Below, piece after piece: positions 13,546-19,111 of a stretch of 19,111 nt of DNA. The stretch is from NCBI GenBank assembly GCA_023381945.1, contig JAMCQY010000323.1, positions 1 to 19,111 on the forward strand, read 5' to 3'. This DNA comes from Deltaproteobacteria bacterium. GTDB lineage: Bacteria; Desulfobacterota; Desulfobaccia; Desulfobaccales; 0-14-0-80-60-11. Positions within the stretch are counted from its first letter, which is position 1; each line of letters opens with the position of its first letter. The notes beneath the pieces are model-generated. The model did not search any database, was not told the DNA's origin, and saw only the letters and a program-made list of their open reading frames with translations. Both the position numbers and the translations under genes were made by a program.

Positions 13546-15513
13546 TCACGCCTCTTCCAGGTACTCGTCCGAAACAATCATGTCCACCATGGCCTCGTAT
13601 TGCTTTAAGGTCCATCCTTGCACATTGATGGCGTTTTCGGGGCAGACCGCCACGCAGGCGCCGCAGCCGAGGCACAGGGCGGGATTAACCTGAGCCCGCC
13701 GCTGTTTTTCACCCGTGACCTCCATGTCAACCAGGACCAGAGCCCCTTCCGCCAGACAGGCCCCAACACAAGCGCCGGCGCCCGTGCACCTGCTGAGATC
13801 GACCTCCGCCACAAAGGGGTCCAACTCCACATAACCCCGCGTCAGAATCGCCGCGGCCTTCACCGCTGCCGCCCCAGCCGCAGCAACGGTCTCGCCCACG
13901 TCGAAGGGCGCCTGGCAGGCACCTGCCAGCAAAATGCCGGCCACGGAAACTTCCACCGGGCGCAGCTTGGGGTGGACCTCCTGGAGAAAGCGGTCGGCGC
14001 CTTTGGCAATTTTTACCTGCTCCACCAGGTCGCCGATATCATTGGGCTCCTGGCCCACCGCCAGCACTACCAGGTCCACCGGCACCTCCAACTCTTCGCC
14101 GAAGGTCAGGACATCCTTCACCCGGACCGAGAGCGGCCCCTCATGGTCGGGATTTCTTAAAACCTGCGGCTCTTCGCCGGCCTCAAAGCGGAAAAAGAGT
14201 GTGCCGTTTCGAGCTGCCTCAGTGTAAAGCTCCTCCTGCCCCTGGCCATAGGTGCGGATATCCCGGTAAAAATCAAAGATCCGCGTTTGGGGGTATCGCT
14301 GCCGAATTTCGTTGGCGGTATAAAGCATGGCGCTGCAGCAGGTGCGGGAGCAGTATTCGTTCAGATAGCCGCCTTCATTTTCCTCATGGATGCCTGGAAT
14401 CTGGCGGCTGCCCACGCAGTGGATCATAGCCACCCGCCGGATAGGCCGCCCGTTAAGCACCAGGGTATCGCAGGCCGGAGCTGTGGCCAGCAAGCGGATG
14501 AGCTCCGGCAAGGTGACCACCTCGGGAAATTCCGAGTAGCCGTATTCTCCCTGACGCGGCTGGTAGGGCCGGAAGCCGGTGGCCAGGACAATGACTCCAG
14601 CCGCCAGATCGACCTCCTCCCGGTCTGCCGGCAAGGCGGCGGGCATGACCCCCACGAAGGGGACATATTCCCCCAGGCCTCGGCCGGGTTGACTCGCGCT
14701 GGCCAGATTCTCAACCGAGGGTAGGGGCGGACCCATGTGTCCGCCCTCTGAGGGCGCGCACGCAAGTGCGCCCCTGCATTCGGCAGGCGTCCTGACGATC
14801 TTGAGCTTAAAATTGCCGATATAGCCGGCAAATTCTTCCACCTGGGCGCAGGTGAGCACCGTAATGGCCGGGTGCTGGAGAACCGCGCCGGCCAGCTCGC
14901 CGATGACTTCCGCAGCAGTTTCGCCATAAGGCGCCAAGCGCTGCAACTGCGTCACCCGTCCCCCCAGGAAAGGGGTCTTTTCCACCAGGGTCACGGGCAG
15001 GCCGCGGCCGGCCAGTTCCAGGGCGCTCTTGAGCCCGGCCACGCCGCCCCCGAGCACCACCGCCCGGCGGGTGACCTCGACCCGGATGGGCTCGAGAGGC
15101 TTAAGCATTCGGGCTTTGGCCGCGGCCGCCGCCACCAGCCGGGTCGCCTTTTCCGTAGCTTCCGGGCCATGGTGCACCCAACTTACCTGTTCCCGCAGGT
15201 TAGCCTGTTCATAGACGTAGGGATTGGCGCCGGCCCGGACCAGAGCCCGGCGAAAGGTGGTTTCGTGCAGGCTGGGAGAACACGACGCCACCACCACCCG
15301 GTCTACCGCGCCGTTCTTCAGATCCTCGATAATCAATTCCTGGCCGGGATCGGAGCACATGAACATATGGTCCCGGGCCACCACCACTCCCGGCACCTTC
15401 CGGGCCTGCCGGCAAACCTTGGCCACATCAACGGCATCGGAAATATTGCCGCCGCAATGGCAGATATAAACTCCCACTTTGGGAGTTGGTTTGGCTCTCC
15501 TGGACTTCGCCAT
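13546..15513 (-). CDS. HdrA-like FAD/iron-sulfur electron-transfer protein 2 (full-length)
   Basis: A 655-residue flavoprotein of the HdrA family, the flavin-bifurcating or electron-collecting core of Hdr complexes. Residues 13-23 (VGVYICHCGGN) form the N-terminal HdrA domain motif. The FAD Rossmann motif AVVLGGGVAGLKSALEL is at about 150-165. CVGSRQIPG and EYCSRTCCSAMLY supply the conserved central cysteines. Two C-terminal ferredoxin motifs follow: CTGAGACVGACL (576-586), where the second cysteine is alanine (A579), and a complete CLGCGACVAVCP (614-625). About 20 residues near 246-265 are encoded by a palindromic repeat. The start at 15513 is an ATG next to a GAGAAGG Shine-Dalgarno. It probably pairs with HdrA-like 1 and MvhD. 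Confidence 0.92.
   Translation of the reverse strand: MAKSRRAKPTPKVGVYICHCGGNISDAVDVAKVCRQARKVPGVVVARDHMFMCSDPGQELIIEDLKNGAVDRVVVASCSPSLHETTFRRALVRAGANPYVYEQANLREQVSWVHHGPEATEKATRLVAAAAAKARMLKPLEPIRVEVTRRAVVLGGGVAGLKSALELAGRGLPVTLVEKTPFLGGRVTQLQRLAPYGETAAEVIGELAGAVLQHPAITVLTCAQVEEFAGYIGNFKLKIVRTPAECRGALACAPSEGGHMGPPLPSVENLASASQPGRGLGEYVPFVGVMPAALPADREEVDLAAGVIVLATGFRPYQPRQGEYGYSEFPEVVTLPELIRLLATAPACDTLVLNGRPIRRVAMIHCVGSRQIPGIHEENEGGYLNEYCSRTCCSAMLYTANEIRQRYPQTRIFDFYRDIRTYGQGQEELYTEAARNGTLFFRFEAGEEPQVLRNPDHEGPLSVRVKDVLTFGEELEVPVDLVVLAVGQEPNDIGDLVEQVKIAKGADRFLQEVHPKLRPVEVSVAGILLAGACQAPFDVGETVAAAGAAAVKAAAILTRGYVELDPFVAEVDLSRCTGAGACVGACLAEGALVLVDMEVTGEKQRRAQVNPALCLGCGACVAVCPENAINVQGWTLKQYEAMVDMIVSDEYLEEA
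14721..14777. repeat. Double palindromic element inserted in frame in hdrA-like 2
   Basis: Copy B of the 26-bp repeat (14721-14746, exact reverse complement of 13505-13530) is followed after 5 bases by a related hairpin (14752-14777) with arms close to GGGCGC-GCAC/GTGC-GCCC and the tail CCTGC. The two hairpins point outward in mirror fashion, giving ends GTAGGGGCG and CGCCCCTGC. The element is 57 bp, or 19 codons, and keeps the reading frame open. Confidence 0.85.
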
Positions 15514-15527
15514 CAACCTTCTCTTTA

Positions 15528-15695
15528 GTTCCGAGTTCCGAGTTCCAAGTTTTTGGCTTTTGGTTTTTGGTTTTTGGTTTTATTTTTTTGATTTTGGTTT
15601 TTCCTGGCCACTGAAGCGATGATTACTATTCACTATTCACTATCCACTATTCACTGGCCCCTGACCCCTGACCCCTGACTGCTCACTCCTCACTC
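15528..15695. repeat. Cluster of five heptanucleotide tandem arrays
   Basis: Consecutive arrays of different 7-mers: gttccga x3 (15528-15548, last copy one change), degenerate ttttggt copies (15549-15602), tattcac x4 (15627-15654, one change), cccctga x3 (15658-15678) and ctcactc x2 (15682-15695). These are short tandemly repeated repetitive sequences. They fill the junction between the two hdrA-like genes and enter the 3' end of the upstream one. Confidence 0.9.
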
Positions 15696-16980
15696 TTTTT
15701 GCAGCCAGATATTTGGAGGCCTCCATGGCCGCGGCCCCTGCCTCAACGATGCTGTCCACGATATCCTTGGGGCCGGCGGCGGCGCCGGCGACAAAAACCC
15801 CTTCCAGGTCAGTCTGGGCCGGAGCCAGCCGGGGTTTTACGGTCTTGATGAAATTGTCCGCCCCGGTGGACAGAGTGCATCGCCCCTCCGGCAGCCACCC
15901 CGGCAATAGGCCCAGGGACAGCACCACCAGGTCGTGTTCGGCCACCTGCACGCCACCGTCGGCCTCCTGGGACTCAAAGCGCAGCCGCACCGCCCCGGCC
16001 TCGCCCGGCTCCACATAAGCCACCTTGCCTTTGACGAAATTAACCCCCATGGCCTGGGCGTTCTGGAAGAACTGCTCGTAGCCCTTGCCGAAGGCCCGAA
16101 TGTCCATGTAGTAGACCGTCAGGTCCGCCAGGGGCAGCGAACCGGACAGCAGCATAGCCTGCTTAATGGCGTACATGCAACAGACCCGGGAGCAATAAGA
16201 CACCCCCATGCTCTGATCCCTGGAACCGGCGCACTGAATGAAGGCCACCGAATCCGGCTCCTTGCCGTCGTAGGGCCGGAGGACCCGGTTATAGGGGCCA
16301 TGGGGCGCCAACAACCTTTCCATTTGCAGGGCCGTAATCACATCGGGAATCTGCCCCTGGCCGTACTGCACCTTGTCTTCCAAAGGCATCATTTCGAAGC
16401 CGGTGGCGATCACCATTGCGCCCGCGGTCAGGGCAAAATCCTCCGGCTCCTGGAAATAGTCGACCGCCCCGGTGGGACAGCCCCGGGCGCATTGACCGCA
16501 CAGGATGCAGTTTTCGGGATCGATCAGGGCCTTTGGCGGAATGGCATTGGAGAAGGGGATATAGATGGCCTTGCGCCCGGCAAAGCCGCCTTGCTCTAAA
16601 TCGGGGGCAAAAACCGGACACTGATATTCACACTGGCGGCAGCCGATGCACCTCTTTAGGTCCACATAACGCGGCTTTTGCATAACCGCCGCCACCAGGT
16701 CACCGCCCCGGCGTTCCAGTGATTGCAGCTCGCAATAGGTGAGGAGGGTGATCTTGGGATGATGGGCCGCGGCCGCCATCTTGGGCGTGGTGATGCAACT
16801 GGAGCAATCCAGGGTGGGGAAGACCTTGGAGAGCCGGATCATCTTGCCGCCGATGGAGGCGTCCTTCTCAATGACCGCCACCGAGAAATCCTGCTCCGCC
16901 AGATTAAGAGCCGCTTCCAGCCCGGCAATCCCTCCGCCCAGGACCAGGGCGTCGAATTTCAGGTTTTTTCGAGAACGCAT
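15640..16980 (-). CDS. HdrA-like FAD/iron-sulfur protein 1 (short form)
   Basis: A 446-residue HdrA-family flavoprotein without the N-terminal HCGGN domain of its partner. It has the FAD motif G15-G-G-I-A-G20 (LVLGGGIAGLEAAL), the family motif FPTLDCSSCITTPKM with C59 and C62, and ferredoxin motifs C111-x2-C114-x2-C117-x3-C121-P and C158-x2-C161-x2-C164-x3-C168-P. Conserved QCAGSRD and YCSRVCCMYAIKQAML follow. The open frame extends upstream to 17259, but that part overlaps the MvhD gene and is not HdrA-like. The ATG at 16980 has GAGG eight bases before it and follows the mvhD stop by 11 bases. The last 15 or so residues (SEQSGVRGQGPVNSG) are encoded by heptamer repeats, and the stop itself lies in a repeat unit. 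Confidence 0.9.
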   Translation of the reverse strand: MRSRKNLKFDALVLGGGIAGLEAALNLAEQDFSVAVIEKDASIGGKMIRLSKVFPTLDCSSCITTPKMAAAAHHPKITLLTYCELQSLERRGGDLVAAVMQKPRYVDLKRCIGCRQCEYQCPVFAPDLEQGGFAGRKAIYIPFSNAIPPKALIDPENCILCGQCARGCPTGAVDYFQEPEDFALTAGAMVIATGFEMMPLEDKVQYGQGQIPDVITALQMERLLAPHGPYNRVLRPYDGKEPDSVAFIQCAGSRDQSMGVSYCSRVCCMYAIKQAMLLSGSLPLADLTVYYMDIRAFGKGYEQFFQNAQAMGVNFVKGKVAYVEPGEAGAVRLRFESQEADGGVQVAEHDLVVLSLGLLPGWLPEGRCTLSTGADNFIKTVKPRLAPAQTDLEGVFVAGAAAGPKDIVDSIVEAGAAAMEASKYLAAKRVRSEQSGVRGQGPVNSG

Positions 16981-16991
16981 GCCCGCTGCCT

Positions 16992-17423
16992 CTATAAGCC
17001 TTCGACTGCCGCCGGCTCCCTTTCGTCCGGCCCCAACTCCAATATTAGATCGTGCATCTGCCGCACTTCGTTCAGGAAGGCCCGGGTGCAAACCGTGCAG
17101 ATGGCGGTGAGCCTGAGCCGCCGGATATCCAGGCCCCGCTCCTTCATCAGGGGATAGACCCGGTCGATGCGCCGGGCCAGGGCGGCATACGATCCCGGAT
17201 AGGGTGACTCTACGCCGCAGGACATGATGATGATGCCGGCGATGCCCTTGCTGAAGCAATCCAGGTAAAATTTCTCGGGAAAGAGCACAGGATCCTTGAC
17301 CCGGAGGATATAGGTATTGGCCGGATAACTCTGGTGCCCCTGCCCCACCGCGTCGGCCCCGGGATAGGCGCAGGCCTCGGTGGCCAGAATCAATATTTTG
17401 CCCGCCTCCTTCTCGGCCCCCAT
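16992..17423 (-). CDS. MvhD/FlpD-like iron-sulfur subunit
   Basis: A 143-residue electron-transfer protein of the 'hydrogenase iron-sulfur subunit' (MvhD) family, which bridges HdrA to an electron donor through a [2Fe-2S] cluster. Family features are ILATEACAYPGADAVG near the N-terminus (C18, where relatives have CxxC), YPANTYILRV, the central DCFSKGIAGIIIMSCGVES and the late ICTVC pair. Its cysteine pattern differs from methanogen MvhD, which suggests a different partner. No hydrogenase genes are in the window. AGGAGG (17428-17433) fixes the start at 17423. The frame is open a little further, to 17444. It directly precedes hdrA-like 1. Confidence 0.85.
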   Translation of the reverse strand: MGAEKEAGKILILATEACAYPGADAVGQGHQSYPANTYILRVKDPVLFPEKFYLDCFSKGIAGIIIMSCGVESPYPGSYAALARRIDRVYPLMKERGLDIRRLRLTAICTVCTRAFLNEVRQMHDLILELGPDEREPAAVEGL

Positions 17424-17448
17424 GAGGCCTCCTGTAACTGGCAAGTCT

Positions 17449-17589
17449 TCAAGTTATTTCCGGTAATTCCGGCTCCAAAGGATAACCGGCTCTTTTCCAG
17501 GCGCCGCAACCGCCCTTCAAAACCATCACCCGGGGAAACCCCATCTTCATCAGTTCCCGCGCCGCCCGGACGCTGTCACGATCGAGGGG
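17449..17589 (-). pseudogene. C-terminal remnant of a rhodanese-domain protein
   Basis: This 46-codon stretch reads PLDRDSVRAARELMKMGFP, then RVMVLKGGCGAWKRAGYPLE, and ends in TGA. It matches the last helices of rhodanese sulfurtransferases (SxxAAxxLxxxGFxxVxxLxGGxxAWxxAGYP). It is preceded in frame by TAA (17590-17592). Just upstream of that the same frame reads PYCCCCS, which may be a corrupted YCxC active-site loop, but another stop lies 16 codons further on. There is no room for the rest of the domain before tusA ends at 17679. The stop is TAA, so selenocysteine cannot rescue it. It suggests the operon once included a rhodanese sulfur donor. Confidence 0.65.
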
Positions 17590-17678
17590 TTAAGAACAGC
17601 AGCAGCAATACGGACTGAAGCCGTCCCTCCATGGCCTCTCTTAAACGGCACAAGTTGCAGATGTGGCTTTGCATCCCT

Positions 17679-17930
17679 TCATTTTCTCCGAACCACAAAG
17701 ATTCGGTCGTAGCCATCGGCATTTAGCGAACCCAGGAATTCGTGGCCCACTTTCATGGCCCACAGGGGCATATCGTTCTTGGTGCCCGGGTCATTTGAAA
17801 GCACCTCCAGAACCTCGCCCACTTTCACCTTCCCAATGGCCTTTTTGGCCTCCAAGAGCGGCCCCGGACAGGCACTGCCGCGGGCATCCACCACCGCCGC
17901 GGCCTTAAGAGTCGTAAGATCGGTTGCCAT
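17679..17930 (-). CDS. TusA-family sulfur carrier protein
   Basis: An 83-residue cytoplasmic sulfur-relay protein. The motif ARGSACPGPLLEAKKAIG contains the CPxP active-site cysteine C21, on which TusA proteins hold persulfide sulfur. The rest follows the family (VKVGEVLEVLSNDPGTKNDMPLWAMKVGHEFLG and a last strand). The ATG at 17930 is preserved by a very strong AGGAGGAG (17937-17944). An ATG-started frame seven codons upstream is less likely because its ribosome site would be poor. It is the first gene after a -24/-12 promoter and therefore heads the hdr operon, and is probably the sulfur donor or acceptor of the Hdr/DsrE system. Confidence 0.93.
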   Translation of the reverse strand: MATDLTTLKAAAVVDARGSACPGPLLEAKKAIGKVKVGEVLEVLSNDPGTKNDMPLWAMKVGHEFLGSLNADGYDRIFVVRRK

Positions 17931-17990
17931 CCTGTTCTCCTCCTGCTGCATAATCCCAATTTCGCAATCTGCACCTTTTTGAATAATTGG

Positions 17991-18007
17991 AGCAATATCA
18001 ATGCCAA
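17991..18007 (-). promoter_or_regulatory. Sigma-54 (-24/-12) promoter of the tusA-hdr-dsrE operon
   Basis: On the minus strand TTGGCATTGATATTGCT matches the sigma-54 consensus TTGGCAC-G-N4-TTGC(A/T) with the exact GG-to-GC spacing. Only the two positions after TTGGCA deviate. It lies 61 bases before the tusA ATG, so transcription should start near 17980. A sigma-54 activator gene is at 9955-11337. Confidence 0.8.
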
Positions 18008-18097
18008 GATTAGAGAATGCTTCCTTTTAGATTATTATAGTAATTTTCATTAGTTAAATTTTTCATCCCAGACTCTTAAATTAATTTTGATTAACAT

Positions 18098-18130
18098 CTG
18101 TTTAAGTTATTTAGCAACTGTTAAGTTATT
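18098..18130 (-). promoter_or_regulatory. Candidate enhancer (UAS) repeats for the sigma-54 promoter
   Basis: Two near-identical direct repeats, CTGTTTAAGTTATT (18098-18111) and CTGTTAAGTTATT (18118-18130), are spaced about two helical turns apart. They lie 91-123 bp upstream of the -24 element, the usual distance for an enhancer-binding protein. The second repeat is followed by a partial inverted copy (AAGTT...AACTT). Confidence 0.45.
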
Positions 18131-18158
18131 GACAACTTGTGAAAAATGATTAAATGAT
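18129..18158 (+). promoter_or_regulatory. Possible sigma-70-type promoter of the coiled-coil gene
   Basis: TTGACA (18129-18134) is a perfect -35 hexamer. An 18-base spacer leads to AATGAT (18153-18158), which matches the -10 box at four of six positions. It would give a short leader before the ATG at 18193. The element overlaps the end of the candidate enhancer repeats, so the two divergent units may influence each other. Confidence 0.4.
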
Positions 18159-18192
18159 TTTCAACTTCTAGCCGATATCCCAAGGAGTCCAC

Positions 18193-18480
18193 ATGGATTT
18201 GAAACAATATCAGGAGAAGATGGAGGCGCAGATTAAGGAGCTGAGGACACATCTGGAGGCGTTGAAGGCCAAAGCCAATGTGGCCGGTGTCGATGCCAAG
18301 ATCGAACTGACTAAACAGATAGAGGCCCTGAAACCCAAGCTGGAAGCGGCTCAGCAGAAGCTTAACGACCTAAGCGCCGCCAGTGGTCCGGCTTGGGAAA
18401 AACTCAAGGAAGGCTTTGAAAAGGCCATGGCGGAATTGAAGAAGGGCTGGGGGTCCTCCTCCAAATCAGAACGCGATTGA
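18193..18480 (+). CDS. Small coiled-coil protein
   Basis: A 95-residue, highly charged helical protein without cysteines or a signal peptide. Residues 1-62 show clear heptad patterning (QYQEKMEAQIKELRTHLEAL, then IELTKQIEALKPKLEAAQQK), followed by a second amphipathic helix (AWEKLKEGFEKAMAELKKGW) and a serine-rich tail. Similar small coiled-coil proteins occur next to stress-related or envelope genes, but no specific function is known. AAGGAG stands seven bases before the ATG, a strong ribosome site. It is divergent from the tusA operon and followed by a tiny lipoprotein-like ORF and a strong terminator. Confidence 0.8.
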   Translation: MDLKQYQEKMEAQIKELRTHLEALKAKANVAGVDAKIELTKQIEALKPKLEAAQQKLNDLSAASGPAWEKLKEGFEKAMAELKKGWGSSSKSERD

Positions 18481-18534
18481 TCCCGATACGCGTCCAGCGG
18501 CAGCGCCACAAAAACAGGAGCCTGGAGGTGCGGC

Positions 18535-18591
18535 ATGAGAAAGTGGGTAATGGTGATCGTGTTGGCCTTGCTGATCTTAACTACCGGCTGA
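18535..18591 (+). pseudogene. Lipoprotein-like short ORF with TGA at the lipobox cysteine
   Basis: An ATG with a good GGAGG site starts MRKWVMVIVLALLILTTG, a textbook lipoprotein signal peptide. The very next codon, where the lipobox requires cysteine (LTTG-C), is TGA (18589-18591). The frame then stays open as NRALKPEWEAGELSILRP and on to TAA at 18775, passing through the terminator. Possible explanations are a recent Cys-to-stop mutation of a small entericidin-like lipoprotein, a sequencing error, or a selenocysteine codon. The last is unlikely because the downstream frame runs into the terminator. It follows the coiled-coil gene by 54 bases. Confidence 0.5.
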
Positions 18592-18715
18592 AATCGGGCC
18601 CTAAAACCTGAGTGGGAAGCCGGCGAACTTTCCATTCTCCGTCCAACCCCGCCTTCGGTGAACCGAGAAAAACCATCGCCAATTATCCTGCCGCAGCAGC
18701 CGCGGCAAAAAAGCA

Positions 18716-18744
18716 GGCGGACTTTCAAGTCCGCCCTTTTTTTT
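18716..18744 (+). terminator. Strong rho-independent terminator
   Basis: GGCGGACT (18716-18723) and AGTCCGCC (18728-18735) form a perfect 8-bp stem around the loop TTCA, followed by eight T residues (18737-18744). An A-run precedes the stem, so it can also serve the opposite strand and end the RidA gene transcript. Confidence 0.93.
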
Positions 18745-18788
18745 CAGTCAATCAGCGCCGCGTCGGGCTGTTCCTAAGTTTTCTCAGT

Positions 18789-19111
18789 TCAAGCCGGCCA
18801 GTCCCGTTTGGCGGCAATGGCGTCGATCTCGATGGAAACACCCCGGGGCAGGCCCGCAACCTGCACGGTGCTGCGCGCCGGGGGATGTCCCGGGAAGAAT
18901 TCGGCGTAGGCCCGGTTCATTTCCTGGAAATCGGCCAGATCAGTAAGATAGACCGTGGTTTTAACCACGTCTTTCAAACCCAAGCCCGCGGCGCTCAGGA
19001 TGGCCTTGAGATTGGCAACCACCTGGCAGGTCTGGACCACGATATCCCCCGGCACCACATTACCCTGGGGATCCACGGGAATCTGGCCGGACACAAAGAC
19101 AAAGGGGCCCA
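18789..19111 (-). CDS. RidA/YjgF-family reactive-intermediate deaminase (partial, 5' end outside window)
   Basis: The last 107 or so codons of a RidA-like protein. These small trimeric enzymes hydrolyse reactive enamines/imines made by pyridoxal-phosphate and some flavin enzymes, releasing ammonia. Family signs are FVSGQIPVDPQG, TCQVVANLKAILSAAGLGLKDVVKTTVYL, the conserved arginine in PARSTVQVAGLP and the end VSIEIDAIA. The frame is open to the right edge (GPFVFVSGQ is read from the last bases), so the first 20 or so residues are missing. The apparent start at 19094 is an internal GTG valine. It converges on the coiled-coil unit, sharing the terminator at 18716-18744. Confidence 0.93.
   Translation of the reverse strand, partial: GPFVFVSGQIPVDPQGNVVPGDIVVQTCQVVANLKAILSAAGLGLKDVVKTTVYLTDLADFQEMNRAYAEFFPGHPPARSTVQVAGLPRGVSIEIDAIAAKRDWPA

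Noticed and set aside
13546..15513. Large open frames on the plus strand opposite the hdr genes
   Set aside because: They are GC-rich shadows of the hdr coding sequence. The minus-strand frames contain the family motifs and ribosome sites.
15528..15695. CRISPR array
   Set aside because: The repeats are contiguous 7-mers without spacers, and no cas genes are present.
16981..17259. N-terminal extension of the hdrA-like 1 frame
   Set aside because: It overlaps mvhD out of frame, is rich in H/R/G, and shows no HdrA similarity. The ATG at 16980 with its ribosome site fits the family.
17590..17592. Recoding of the stop in the rhodanese remnant as selenocysteine
   Set aside because: The stop is TAA, not TGA, and the upstream frame is closed by another stop after about 16 codons.

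Overview
The window looks like a chromosomal segment of an anaerobic bacterium, most likely a Desulfobacterota (deltaproteobacterial) lineage. The support is its gene content: heterodisulfide-reductase-like electron-transfer genes of the HdrA/HdrB/HdrC/MvhD type next to TusA and DsrE sulfur carriers, a sigma-54 activator, a Ros/MucR zinc-finger regulator and a probable selenoprotein. The species cannot be named from the sequence alone.

Left part (1-6300), loosely packed and decayed: a tRNA-Arg(CCG), a terminator, a 5'-truncated LivF-type ABC ATPase, an outer-membrane beta-barrel gene, about 1.2 kb of AT-rich sequence without a convincing gene, a newly noticed 33-residue single-pass membrane peptide (3248-3349), a POT/PTR2-like transporter, a CapD/FlaA1-type sugar epimerase relic that carries a palindromic repeat, and a Ros/MucR regulator.

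Middle part (6500-11340), plus strand: an FAD-dependent oxidoreductase of the DAO family followed by 1-pyrroline-5-carboxylate dehydrogenase, probably a proline-oxidation pair. Then come an 'AAATCCCCC' repeat/terminator, a TusA-like protein without the usual cysteine (minus strand), and a divergent PAS/AAA+/Fis sigma-54 activator with a cysteine-rich PAS domain.

Right part (11430-18010), minus strand: one long operon read right to left: tusA, a rhodanese remnant, mvhD-like, hdrA-like 1, hdrA-like 2, a winged-helix protein, hdrC-like, hdrB-like, dsrE-like. A near-consensus -24/-12 promoter (17991-18007) precedes tusA, and direct repeats about 90-125 bp further upstream could bind the activator. 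The last gene, dsrE, has an in-frame TGA exactly where its relatives carry a cysteine. The conserved C-terminal third continues in frame to 11430, so it is best read as a selenocysteine-containing DsrE (U-x-x-C). Together the genes suggest a cytoplasmic flavin/iron-sulfur complex that exchanges electrons with protein-bound persulfides.

Repeats are prominent and invade coding sequence. A 26-bp palindrome occurs as a perfect inverted pair, one copy inside hdrA-like 2 in frame and one just past its stop. Five different heptamer arrays fill the hdrA1-hdrA2 junction and encode the C-terminal tail of hdrA-like 1. At the right end are a coiled-coil protein, a tiny lipoprotein-like ORF with TGA at the lipobox cysteine, a strong terminator and a RidA gene running off the edge.
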